Below, piece by piece: positions 22,641-34,462 of a stretch of DNA of 64,000 nt. The notes beneath the pieces were generated by a model. That model was not told the DNA's origin. It saw only the letters and a program-made list of their open reading frames with translations, and did not search any database. Positions within the stretch are counted from its first letter, which is position 1, and each line of letters opens with the position of its first letter. The DNA lies in the NCBI GenBank assembly GCA_017163975.1, contig JAFFSR010000347.1:4080001-4144000 (forward strand), given 5' to 3'. The stretch is from Anastatus disparis (taxonomy: Eukaryota; Arthropoda; Insecta; Hymenoptera; Eupelmidae). The translations under genes and the position numbers were made by a program.

Positions 22641-23059
22641 AAAATATTTGATTAAGTTAATATGTATATAGGGTGGAGAAAAAGTATGGGAACCCTAAGA
22701 AATTTTTCAGGATTAATAATAAAAACAAATAATGATAGTAAGATCTTTGGTAACTTTCAACAGGGAATTCAACCATGACCTTGGATTTGACTTCTGACCT
22801 CATATTTAAGGTCATTTTGAAATCAACTTGATTTTTTTAAATAGGAACCTCTATTCTGGACATCTGAAATCGAAAGAGCGGTAAATTTTAAGTTAAAAAA
22901 TATATTAAAATCCAAGTTTAACGTGATATCTATGGGTCAAATAAACGTAAACTTAAAGCCAATCTTGTAGATCATTTAAAATAAACATTTTTGTTTTTAA
23001 AGCTAGTACCCTTCATTTAGTGTTACCCAGGAACAACGACGTGGACATAGAAGAATTCT

Positions 23060-23165
23060 GTTCCCTTTAAGGTGCTTTTTTGGAGTGAGTTCCCTTTGCC
23101 TTTCACTTTTGAGGTGCTGTTTTAGAGTGAGTTCCGCTTATCTCTGACTTTTGGAGTGCCTTTGT
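23060..23165 (-). repeat. ~41-bp tandem repeats 3' of mariner 1 transposase
   Basis: The unit containing GAGTGAGTTCC[CG]...GGTGCTTTTT recurs about 2.5 times. It corresponds to the four-copy array at 35562-35725 in the sister element, so the array is a conserved part of the transposon rather than a chance microsatellite. Confidence 0.7.
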
Positions 23166-23199
23166 GAAGCATTTTGTATTAATGAATTCATAAGAAATT

Positions 23200-24270
23200 T
23201 TCGAATCGCGCTCCATTAACTTCTTAACAGTAATTAATTCTATTATAAGGATTGTACTGGATCTCAAATAATTTCTCTTGGAATAACAGCAACTTGTTGA
23301 ACAGTTCTGTGCCTCAATTCATGAAGATTTTGAGGACTCGTTTCATAGGCGCGGTCTTTTAAATAACCTTACAGAAAATAATCCAAAGGTGTCAAATTTG
23401 AAGATCTTGGAGCCCATTCCATCGTGCCTCTTCTAGTGATAAGTAGATACATCTTTCATAAAATGTTTTGTCGAGGAATCTTCTAATATCAACTCCATAA
23501 TGTGGTGAAGCGTCATCCTGCTAAAACCACGTTTCCTCAAAATCATTTTCATTCACAGCTTGCATTGCTGGAACAATTTGGCTCCGCAACAATTGTTTAT
23601 AACGTTGTGTGTTTGAATTACCTTCGATAAAACCGGGTCCAATAATTATGTCACGTAAAATTCCTGCCCAAACGTTTAGCTTTTGAGGATATTGAGTAAA
23701 ACTTTCTCTCATCCAATGAGGATTGGTATTAGACCAATATCTGCAGTTATGCCTGTTGACACAACCATTTAATTTAAATTTGCCTCGTCCGAAAAACTAT
23801 ATTTTCTAAAAATCATGGATTTTGCGATATTGTTTCCATCATCGCTTCACAAAATTCGATGGGTCGATCAGGATCATCATCACTTAACTCTTGTACGAGT
23901 TTAATTTTGTAAGGATGAATTTTATTCACCTCTAAAATTTTATGTACAGGTTTGTGATCCATTTCATGTTGCAAAGCTGCAAAGTGCAGTGGCTCATGTG
24001 GATTTTCTACAAATGATTGTAAAACAACCAACGATTTTTCTTCATTTGTTGCTGTTGATAGTCTACCAGTAACAGGACGATTTCGAACAGATTCCGTTTC
24101 TTCAAACCGTCTCACCGTCTTTGAAACTGTTTCTTTTGATAAACGTGTACCCGCGTTTCGAAATGTTGTATTGAAAAGTTCAGTTATATTACTGAATGAC
24201 CTTTGTTTATAACTCCAAACCCTCATCATCAGTAAAGATATTCGTTCTCTCTTTCTGACAAACGAAACAT
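23200..24270 (-). pseudogene. mariner-like transposase pseudogene (element 1)
   Basis: Minus-strand relic beginning MFRLSERE at 24270. It has a helix-turn-helix N-terminal region (LSKETVSKTVRRFEETESV, then NRPVTGRLSTATNEEK), a middle block with PHYGVDIRRFLDKTF and a late block resembling EWAPRSSNLTPLDYF. Damage: an early frameshift near 24240, stop codons after ISQNP and after EETWF, an insertion/frameshift near 23430-23470, and Asn where the third catalytic residue would be (SSN for SPD). The sister copy at 34.46 kb has Asp37Asp-type spacing, placing the family near the DD37D (maT-like) group; that placement is inference. Confidence 0.8.
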
Positions 24271-25435
24271 TATGATCACTGAAATATATTTACAATGATT
24301 CCAAATTTATTTGCCTTTGTTGAACTCTTATTCCTCACAAGCACCAAAAGCTATTTAACTTTTCTCTGGCCAAAAATTTATTCCTGAATAAAATTAAATT
24401 TTTTTTTAGTTTAGTAAACAAATTGTATGCTGAATCACCAATTTCTTTTATTAAGTATAAAAAATTGTCTTGAACGAAATATCTACTATTTCTACACTAG
24501 ATTTCTAGAATATAACTACAAAGAAAACAAATACAATCATCACGATAATATTGCAAAATCGGAGGAATACAAAATTTTCTATTTGATATACACTTATAAA
24601 CTATTAAGAATTCAAGTAACTATCTTAATATCATAAATAATTTATTTTCCTTCTTCTAATGCTTAAACGATTGCTAGTTTGCTTTCGTAAAAAAAACATT
24701 TCTGACATTAACTCAAAATCAAAAAAACGTATGTGAACATGGAATTTTTCGCTCTCTCCAATTATGCTATTTTTTAAAAGGAATCTATTCATAAAAATAA
24801 TGATTTTAAAATAACCTTAAAGATATGGCTCAAGATCGAACCCGAAGTAATGATTTTGTTTATCTTTAAATTCTGAAGGATTCCCCTACTAGCACAGCTT
24901 TGACCTTCATCTGACCCATAGAGATCACGTTAAACTTCGATTTCAATCTATTTTCAAACTTAAAATTTACCGCTCTTTCGATTTCCGATGTCGAAAATAG
25001 GGGTTTCTATCATAAAAATTAAGTTGACTTCGAAATGACCTTCAATATGAGGCTAGAGGTCGAATCCAAGGTCATCATTGAATTCCTTGTTGAAAGTTAT
25101 CAAAAATATTGCTTTCATTATTTTTTTAAATTATAAATCTGGTAAAATTCTGCTGATTTCCATACAAGCATGATTTTGACCTTCATTTGACCTATACAGG
25201 TCATTTCAAACTTGAACTCAAATACATTTTTTTAACGTAAAATTTATCGCTCTTTCGATTTTCATAGTTAAAAATAGTAGTTTCTATCATAAAAAATAAA
25301 GTTGACTTCGTAAAAATCTTTAATATGAAGCTAGAGGTCGAATCCAAGGTCACCATTGAATTCCTTGTTGAAAGTTTTAAAAATTTTGCTTTCATTACTT
25401 TTTTAAATTATTAATCCGGTAAAATTCTACAGATT

Positions 25436-25800
25436 GAGAGCGCAGTGGCCTAATGGATAGAGCTCTTGTCTTCAATGCAAAGGGCATAGGTTCGAATCCT
25501 GGCCAGGTACCTCTAATTTTTTTTCAAAAGAAAAATAGTGTATGTGCCATTTATATCGCGACTCTTAAAAAATCCGACCTCATTGGGTATCGGTTAATTG
25601 TTAGTCACAAAAGTGGCTGACCATCCATCGGTAGTCAAAGTTTTCGGTATGGTGGGTCTGACAGTCTAGCCTGATGTAATGTGTTAAACGGGAACCGGGC
25701 TAAGCTCCCTCGAAATCACCGTAGAAAAAGGTTAATCATATAGAGAACAATATCCTTTATATATTATTCTTTTTCTTTTTTTAAAAAAAACAAAAAAAAA
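25436..25800 (+). mobile_element. tRNA-derived SINE with target duplications
   Basis: The 5' ~75 bases are tRNA-like: A box TGGCCTAATGG, B box GGTTCGAATCC. A ~220-base unrelated body follows, and the 3' end is A-rich. It is bounded by 14-bp direct repeats AAATTCTACAGATT (25422-25435) and AAATTCTGCAGATT (25801-25814), one mismatch. The acceptor stem does not pair well, so it is not a working tRNA gene. It is inserted in the right subterminal repeats of mariner 1. Confidence 0.85.
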
Positions 25801-26399
25801 AAATTCTGCAGATTTCCATACTAGCATGATTTTGACCTTCATTTGACCCATACAGGGCATGTCAAACTTGAACTCAAATACATTTTTTGAACGTGAAAAT
25901 TGCCGCTTTTTTGATTTCCGATGTTGAAAATTGGAGTTCCCATTCAAAAAAATTAACTTGTCTTCAAAATGACCTTAAATATGAGTTCAGAGGTCAAATC
26001 CAAGGTCATCCATTGAATTTCTTGTTGAAAGTTACGAAGGATCTTACCATCATTGTTTGTTTGTATTATTAATCCTGTGAAATTTCTTGGGGTTTCCATA
26101 CTTTTCCCCACCCTGTATAACTCAATATTTATATCAATTTTTATTGATTAGTTACAAATTTTTTCTATAATTATTTACAAATTTTCTTAAGTGTCATGTT
26201 TAAAGAAAATATATTTTAGACATTTTTTTATTAATTTGAACCTTTCTATGGGATCATTTAAAACATTGTAATCGTATGATGAAATTATTTTTGAAATGTT
26301 ATAAATCATATTTTGTTTGGATATTTATTATTTTTCATATTTTTTTATAGGTAATAAAAAAATGGGTTACGGAAATTTACTTTTTTATTTTCGTTATTT

Positions 26400-26640
26400 T
26401 GTTTATGTGATTGCTGTAAAAGCTCTATGAATAATCAGATTTATTATAAGTAATTACTTTTAGAATTCATTACAGAAGTTTACTTTTTCAATATTATTTA
26501 TTTTTCATATTTTTACAAAGGTTTGAACATTCTCAAATTAACTTGATTGAAGATTCAGATGACTTGAATCTATATTAAAAAATTATTTGGAATACTTTTT
26601 TAGATTTTCTAAAGCAAGATTCTAAAGTATTTTTGATTTA
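26400..26640 (+). repeat. Direct repeat unit, copy right of mariner 1
   Basis: Counterpart of 22370-22640 (TTATTATAAGTAATTAC ... TTTACAAAGGTTTGAACATT ... AAGATTCAGATGACTTGAAT). Confidence 0.6.
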
Positions 26641-27449
26641 ACTTTAAATGATATTATTAATTTTTTTGATGTTTTGAATGTTTATTAAAATATAGCGTAT
26701 TATGCGCTGAGAGGAAAAAGTAGTCTGTTCGCTTCCGCGTATAGTTGCGGCCCAAGCGTTAACGAGGGCCGCATTTACGCGAGTACGAGGAGCCTACTCT
26801 TTTCACCTTTTCACCCTTTTCACCTTATCACCCTTATCTCTTTCAACCTGCGCGCGACTCATTTGCGTATATGCCTAATCTATAAGTCAATGCGACGACG
26901 TCTCTACTCGTCACAGTTGATACATTATATAAATATACACGGAACACATTAATAATTTAAACAAATATAGTGTCCGCACTAAAGCTATGTTAGAATAATC
27001 ATTTTGGTTAAAATAAAATATCATTTAAACTAGTTATTTTTTTTAACTTGTATTACAAATTAGATCAAGCTCGACAAACCTAACCTCAAAATACTATACA
27101 TCGAAAGTTTGTATATAACTTTTTATGTATAATATTTCGGTGGATTTCGTAAGTTGTCCACACTCAAGTTTAGTCTTACAAATTTTTTTATTGTACCGAA
27201 AAAATTCATCTGCCCTTCTCCGTTTTCAGATAATTAACTTAGATAAAAAATTAATTATTAGTAATTCAAATTTTTTAAATATTATATGATTAATATTATA
27301 TTTATCGACTGTTAAAAATTATTATACAATTTAATGGTTTATGATGAATTAGTTTTATTGAAATTTGATATACTCGACAGTGCCGCAGTAAGTATTACGT
27401 AAGTACGATGTTAGTGAAGGATAATTTAGTCCGGTAGTACGGAAAAATT
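26641..27449. other. No gene; small imperfect palindrome
   Basis: An imperfect inverted repeat spans about 26720-26810 (AAAGTAGTCTGTTCGCTTCCG against CGCGAGTACGAGGAGCCTACTCTTT, with GCGGCCC/GGGCCGC inside). It is followed by CACCTTTTCACCC short repeats. The rest is AT-rich without recognised content. Confidence 0.4.
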
Positions 27450-28030
27450 CCGGATATGATTTTTTGATGAAAAAAAATGAGCCTGTGTTTTTTCTGTTTG
27501 TCGAATAGGCCCTCTAGACAAGGATATAGACATTTTTTTAAAAATATGATGAATAAAAGCCTTTATAAGAACTTAAATAACCAAAGAACTAAGACTCTTA
27601 CACAAAAATGCATGGAAGATAAAATGAAGCACGAATTGAATGCTTTAATTGAAGCTCTGTTGCATTGAAAAAGCTTTTCTTGTTCGAAAGTTATTCTTAA
27701 TTAAATATTACCACGTATTTAATTAATATGTTTAGCATATAAAATATGATCATTTTTCACGTTATTTCATTAACATATTTTAATCGCCTGTAACTTTTGA
27801 ACCACTGAAGATTTTTTAATGCAACAAAGCTTAAATTAAAGCATTCAATTCGTGCTTTATTTTATCTTCAATGCGTTTTTTTGTAAGAGTCTTAGTTCTT
27901 TGTTTATTTAAGTTCTTATAAAGGCTCTTGTTCACCATATTTTTGAAAAAATGTCTATATCCTTGTCTAGGGAGCCTATTCGACGAAAAAAAAGACGGGT
28001 TCATTTTTTTTTTTATCAAAAAATCAGATT
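27450..28030. mobile_element. Foldback element, uninterrupted relative of 7.3-8.3 kb copy
   Basis: The left arm about 27456-27665 (GATTTTTTGATGAAAAAAAA ... AAGGATATAGACATTTTTTT ... GAAGCTCTGTTGCATT) and the right arm about 27800-28030 are reverse complements, joined by ~130 AT-rich bases with AAAATATG inversions. ORFs mirrored on both strands (27477-27668 plus, 27831-28091 minus) share the same residues, which is a consequence of symmetry. No terminal duplication is resolved. Confidence 0.75.
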
Positions 28031-31000
28031 CTGCAGTTTCAGCCGAATCCGTTTGCGACGCGGGATTTCGCGTCACAAAAATTTTTTGCATTTTCAGGCT
28101 ATTTTAATTTTTTTTTATTGTGAGAAAAAGAAGGGTAAGTGATGTTAAATTTAATTTTAAAGAAGTTAAATAATTCTGCTGTTGTTCAGATAATTAATAA
28201 AATATATATGCAATTTGTTAAAAGGTTGTTTTTTTTATTTTGTATGTTTGAGGGAATTTCAACATCTCAAATAGTCCCGCTGTTATACTGAAAGAAACTA
28301 GCGCTGAGAAGAACCGACTGCCGCTGAAAGAAAGAAGACAGAAAATAAAGTAAGAAGAGTTTTTATATTGATGCGTTGTATTAAATTGTAGTTGTAAAAG
28401 TGAGAATTAAAATTTTGAAAGCGTGCGTTATGTTAAAATATATAAAACTATTGTGAAAGCGAGATTTAGTAAAAGAGAGAGTGCGTGGATATGTGCACGA
28501 GTGTGAAAGAGAAGGAGAGAAAGAGAGTACAGTCGAGTGATGTACGAGTTGCGCGCGCCGTTCTTGTACATGCCGGACGGAGAGAGATTTAACGAACATT
28601 TTTTCATATATGCGAATTTGTCTTTAAAATAATAAAAAGAAAAAGAAAATTAAGTTGTAATAATACTAGATTTTATTTTTAAAATCAATTGCAAAGAGGA
28701 AAAGTTAAATTATTATGTATATGAGTAAATGACAATTTATTCGCGCCAGGAAATATTTTTGGTCCGCCAAATCTAAGCGTGCTGATTGGCTGATGGAATC
28801 AAGAAAGACGTTACGAGTCGAAATTCGCCAGGCCCAGCGTCAGTGTACATCGTGCCGCAGCAAAAAGTAGACGTGTCGTCAGAATAGTAGAGTCTTACGA
28901 AGCGGTTTTTTCGTGTGTGAAATTCGTGGAAATAGCGTGGCGTGAGCGTACAGAATTTTGTGTTAATTATAAATTATTCAAGCTGAGATTAATATAATAA
29001 TTTGTAATTATTTTCGTGGGGTTTTGGAAATAATTGTGGAGTTTTCTTTTTATTATTTTTGCGTGTGATTAGTTTTTTTTTTGTATTATTTCAAGATTGT
29101 GTGTAGCGTCGTGGAAGTGTCGTGTAGAAAAAGTGTTAGTAGCGTCTATAGGATTTTTCTTTGTGCAAGTCACCGTGCGTCCTGAGTATTTACAGGAGAG
29201 AAGCGAAAGGGAGAACGAGAGGAAGCCACAGCGATAGATCACCTTCGCCTGGGCAGAATCCACTAGGAATTCGCTTCTCTCGAATCTAAGGTAATCTCGT
29301 CAAAAATAAGCCGCGCGCGCGTACTTGCAAAGTTAGCTTCTTTGCGAAGAAAATAAACTTTATATTTGAATAAAGTACGTTTATCTAAAACGCGTGCATA
29401 GTGTGAAAGAAAGAACAAAAATTTATAAATTATTAGAAACGGTTGAATGAAGAAAAAAAAAGAAAGAGAAAAAAATTAGAATAGCACGGAAACGGTTAGA
29501 ATAGAAAGAAAACGGTTGCGCCATCGAAGCGTCGTTGGTGCCGGTCGTGAGAAAGAGAGAGAGAGAGAGAATTCTAGGAAAAGAGGGAGAGTGATTTTTG
29601 TAAGGTATCGTTTTTTTCTGTAGTGACATTTTCTATTATTTTTTTCATCATATGAATTCTTTTTTTTTGTGTGTAAGAGAGAGAATTTTAGTTTTATTTA
29701 AGCGTGTGTAATCTGCTTTACGTACTTGAAGCAAAAATAAAATAATTGTTATAAAGAGAGTGATAGAGAATCTAGCATTTTTGTGTGTGAGAGAAAGAAG
29801 TAGTTATTTAAGGCAGAGAGAGTTTCTGCGTTAATATAATAAGCGTATTTGTATTAGGTTGTATGTAATAATAGTTTAAATTCGGCCGTGGTCAGAGAAA
29901 ATTTTAGTGAGGCAGAGAAAATTAGTGGTAAGCGTTAGTCAGGAGAGAGAGAGAGAGAGAAAGAGCGTGAGTGTATTATATGTGTGAGTGAGTTATAGCG
30001 AGAGTTTTTTTTTGTGTGCTGAAAAAGAAGTTATTCAACTAACATTTTATTGTAATTAGAAAAAAAATGGAATTAGAATAAAACTAATTTAAATCTATAA
30101 AAGAGCAAGTTAAATTATTTATGTGGAAACATTTTTTTTTGATGAATTCCTTGTGTGTTTACCGTGCATGACTTAATTATAAAATTCTAAATAATAACTG
30201 TTTTTATTGAACTGTTAAGTCCTGGCTTTACACCAGGACGGGATTAATGATTGATTATGTTGTTGATATGAGGAAAATGTATTTTATTATAATATTAAAT
30301 GAAGTTTGATTTTAAAATATTTAATTTGAAAGTTAAGTCTAGTGATAGAAAAGCTCTACCAATTTTGATTGTTATGAATCGTTCTCACGATTAAATATAC
30401 TTGAATTGAAATAATGTAGATCAAAATATAATTGTAAGAATCTTACCTTGATTCGGCTAAGTAGATACAGGGAGACAGTAAATAAGTACACTTGATTTAA
30501 TATTTTAATTATAGAGATTTTATTTGTTTCTTTTATAATAAACTGAATATAGTGCGCGAATATTTGAATAATTTTATAATGCGAGGAATATAGTTATAAT
30601 AATTGTATCTTTGAAGTGCTTGTAGAAATTCTTTAATAAAGTGCTTTGAAAAAGTGTCTGCTTTAAAGTGCTTATTGAAGTGCTCCTTTATCCTGATTTG
30701 ATCTGTCTTTTTATATTGATGATCCCTGCCTTGTTTAAGGATGATTGTTTTATAATTTGAAATTTTGAATTGATGTCAATCGATGGAGCAATGCTTATTA
30801 TGCATTTTGATTCTTATTGAATGATATGGTTAACGTGGTAAATCTGGTTCATGTAGTCTTCGTAATTGTACTTATTTTGTTGATTCTGAAAATCGCATTG
30901 CACTTCATTTCTTAACAAATGACTTACTTTTACAATATGCTTACTAAGGTTAATTAGCTGATTGATCAATAACTGCATATTTTTGGAATGATAAATTTTG

Positions 31001-31337
31001 AAATAAAAGATACGTCGTGACGTAACAGAACGTGGTTAACAAGAGCTGGTGCGCCCCGAGCACGAGCTGATTTTCGGTCGAATCTCCTATGAGAAAGTCT
31101 AGGCAAGATAATAGACAAAGTAAAATTATAAATTTTTGAATTCGTACGTTTCGGGTATTTTTGCAACGTCACACGTTTTCCGGACGTGGGGTGCTCTTCT
31201 TGTGAGTATCATTTAAAAAACGACTGGTTATGTTCTTTATAGTACTGACTCAAGTTAGTACGTTCTTTTTAGGTATTTTCCTTTTTCCGTGTATATATAT
31301 ATATATATAGATAATTTACTAACTAATAATAATAAGT

Positions 31338-31387
<50 letters not shown>

Positions 31388-31430
31388 TGTGATGTCTTTA
31401 TTTTATTGAAATATTATTCCTTAATAATTA
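28031..31430. other. 3.4 kb of purine/GT-rich non-coding sequence
   Basis: No convincing ORF. The plus strand is strongly purine- and GT-rich with (GA)n runs (29553-29569, 29940-29961) and many GTGTGTGA words from 28300 to 30030. A potential donor AAG/GTAATCTC occurs at ~29289. This composition is common in insect 5'-UTR exons and first introns, so a transcribed untranslated leader is possible but unproven. Later parts contain a short inverted word (AGTCCTGGCTTTACACCAGGAC at 30217) and (TA)n at 31337-31384. Confidence 0.35.
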
Positions 31431-32369
31431 TGTAACATGGCAAATTGACCATGTTACTTAAACCTTGCTTTTAAAATACAATAATATATGTAGCGGAAGG
31501 AAGACATTGAATTCGCGCATGGTTAAGAGAGAGACAGCACCAGTCAAGCCAAAGCTAACCCCAAGCCACTAATCATACACGCGTGCACAGCACATCACGA
31601 TACGATTAATATACAGCAAAGCTTAACCAACGTGTCTAGTCTACGCATAGCATGATTCTAGCAGTCAAATAGACGGAAAAGGCAAGAGTATAAGGTGGCG
31701 CGCATAGCGCGCCGCATGAGGAAGGAAAAGCATCTATCTTGAAATGCCCATTCCTTCTGCCGTTCGCATACAAGTCGGTCAACTTGACGTTTTTCTTGTA
31801 CTTACGCAGCAGATTGTACAAGACGAAGTAGTTTACATATATCTCCCGTGCTTGCCTTTTTGGGTGTAAAGGAGAGTGATTATTGTTTGAGTGTTAAAAG
31901 CATACATGCTTTATAATAACCTCGACGCCTGTTAAGCTTTAACGATCAAGATACATCGTTATTTTTCTTTGCTCTGTGCGTGTGTGTGCTGGTGACTACG
32001 TGCGCTGTATTAGATAGTGTGTCTGTTTTTCCTTTCTAGCTTTCGTTCAAGCTAAATCGCTGTGTAGCTATCGGATGAAATACCCCAATAAATTGGTCAA
32101 GCGCATCGTTGGCTCTCTTTTTGCCGCGTTGCTTTAATATTAGTACTATTAAAATAACTCACGGAGTCGCGTCCGTATCACGCGACTGGCGCCCTTCTCT
32201 TTGTATAATTAGAACCTGTATTTAAATAAAATCTATACGTTGTACCCTTCACCTTATTTCTTTTTTTTTTTGTGTGTATTTGTAGTTTATATTTTAAATA
32301 ATAATAATACAGATCTAGCTATACATTAAGCTACTCTTGTACGATCACCTGATCCCCATGGCCGTTACA
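31431..32369 (+). repeat. 5' LTR (939 bp)
   Basis: Begins TGTAACATGG and ends GGCCGTTACA, the TG...CA form. It is repeated, with substitutions, from 42177, and its last third recurs inverted at 56.5 kb. It contains AATAAA-like words (AAATAAAATC near 32226) that could serve polyadenylation. Confidence 0.85.
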
Positions 32370-32390
32370 ATGGACGTGCCAACGTGGAGC
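32370..32390 (+). other. Primer-binding-site-like sequence
   Basis: ATGGACGTGCCAACGTGGAG directly follows the LTR end. The cleaner form ATTGGCGCCCTAC occurs after the LTR fragment at 40277, so this copy looks mutated from a TGGCGCC-type site. Confidence 0.5.
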
Positions 32391-32899
32391 CGGCAAAAAT
32401 TTCGTTGAAAATTTTATTGCGAAAATTTTTTTTCGGAGTTAGTGTGAACTGTGAAAGAAAAAAAAATAAACTGTAAAAGAAAAAAAAATAAACTGGGAAA
32501 GAAAAAAAAATAAACTGTAAAAGAAAGGAAAAGAACTGTGAAAAAAAAAATAATATAGAACTGTGGTAGTGTAACAATTTTTTTTCCTCTTTGCTTTGCA
32601 TACGTAGGCTTCGCCACGTGGTTGCCATCTTTGCAACGCGCACACGAAGCGGGCTGAAAAAAGACGCTCTGGCAGCCATATTTATTATTGCTTTGTTGTC
32701 GTTTGGTATGGTAAATTTTTATGCCTTTCTTTGCGGCAAATTTTCTTTTATCTAGTAAAGAATAAAATTTTGTTTCTAAGAATTTATTCTTCCTATTTCT
32801 TAAATTTTTGCATATTTTTTTATGTTGCTTGAAAATATTCTTCTTACATATATATATATATAATTTTTTTTTCTCTTTGCTTGTGGCGAATATGATTGC

Positions 32900-32947
<48 letters not shown>

Positions 32948-33474
32948 GTGTGTAGCGTGAGCGAGAGAACCGTTCTCATCACCACTAGATAAAGCTAAAA
33001 ACAATAGTAAAATTCTTCTTTTTTTTCTCGGACTTTAATATTCAGTTTAGCCTAAATATTGTATAGCTTGTTTACATACTATATAGCTTTATATGGTTCC
33101 AGCTTTGTCGCACGCATACTAATGCATCAACATATTTAACTGTATCTGTCCCACAATACGTAGTCGTGCCGCACAGCCAGAGAACAAATTGTTCCTTTGA
33201 CTGTGCTATGTAAAGCTACCCATAGCTTGATTTTTTGTACTATCTACGTGAAGTATCTTTAATATTAATTATTAAATTTTTTATTGTATAGCAGAAAATT
33301 TAACCCGCTGTTTTTTTTAATATAGTTTTCACTAATAAAAATCATAGTCAAAATTTTTTTTTGTTATTAAGCCTGAACTTATTTACAAAACTAAGTAGTT
33401 TTTGTAAGTTTAGAGCGATTATTCTACGACTACGTAGTGTGATATCATATCATATTCATGTATACAGGGTGAGA
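32391..33474. other. Retroelement leader, low complexity
   Basis: Contains four near-repeats of AAACTGTAAAAGAAAAAAAA-type sequence (32440-32560), which generate overlapping Phe-rich minus ORFs of no significance. (TA)n tracts lie at 32848-32862 and 32905-32944. No gene is seen. Confidence 0.55.
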
Positions 33475-34462
33475 AAAAAGTATGGAAACCCCTCGAAATT
33501 TTGCGACTTTTATAGTAAAACAAAACAAACAATCGGCATACCCTAGGTAACTTTGAACAAGGAATCTTATGGTGACCTTTGACCTTGAACCTCATTTCCA
33601 AGGTTATTTCAAGGTCAACCTCATTTTTTTAAATGAGAACCCCTACTTTATATACCGTAATCGAAAAGAGCGGAAAATTCTACGTCCGGATATGTGTTTA
33701 GGTATGAGGTTAACGTAACCTCTAGAGATCAAATAGAGATCAAAGTTTGACTTCTTAAAAATCTCTCTAGTTTAGTGGTAAAACAAAACAAACAAAAGGA
33801 ATACCCTAGATAACTTTATACAAGGAATCCGATGGTGATCTTCGATTTGACCTTCAACTTTATTTTTAAGGTTATTTCAAGATCAAGTGAGTTATTGTAA
33901 ACGACTATTTTTGGGGTAGTTCTCCTGGCCAACTAATGAAAAATTTTAATTTATTTCCGAGTAATAAATGTTTCAAAATTTCAAAAAAGGATTTTTAAAA
34001 ATACAAAAACAAGGTTAATTTTTGTTACAAAACGCAATCTATTAAAATTATCTAATAAAAAGCAATCTGAAGATCCGTCATTAATTTATTTTATTTTTGA
34101 AAAAAAAAATTTTTTTTTTAAAGGGGCAACCTTTAAAATAACTTGTTTATAAGTGTAAATTCATAAATAAAATAGAAGTGCTTGTACAAATGTGTTTTTA
34201 AATAAAAAAATTTTATTATTAAGATTTTAAAATTTTATTTGCTTTTGATTTGTACTAATTGTAAGTTGAAACCATATTTTTTTGTTGTCATAGTTTTGTT
34301 ATTAAACAGACTCTTGAAATATAAAATCAGTTGACCAATAAAAAATAACAAATAGTGTTTTGTGGTTGAACTAATTCGAGAAATTCGTCAAATATTTCTT
34401 AATTATTCCTTTTCTTCTTGGTTACAATAGCTACATTACATTTTTTTTTCAAAACTTCAAAA

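Larger units (their letters stand above)
22669..26115 (-). mobile_element. Tc1/mariner-type element 1 (broken)
   Basis: The ends are TAGGGTGGAGAAAAAGTATGG and CCATACTTTTCCCCACCCTG, flanked by TA on both sides; length is 3447 bp including a nested SINE. Subterminal regions are built from repeated ~250-bp units with words such as AAGGTCATTTTGAAATCAACTTG and GAATTCCTTGTTGAAAGTTA. There is one unit at the left and three at the right, mutually inverted. The transposase relic lies in the middle on the minus strand. Layout and ends match element 2 at 33.5-36.6 kb. Confidence 0.85.

Noticed and set aside
25436..25512. Functional tRNA gene
   Set aside because: A and B boxes are good, but the acceptor stem does not pair and the sequence continues into a SINE body with target duplications.
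32365..32679. Overlapping Phe-rich minus ORFs with apparent membrane segments
   Set aside because: Created by near-identical AAACTGTAAAAGAAAA repeats in the LTR leader, in all three frames.
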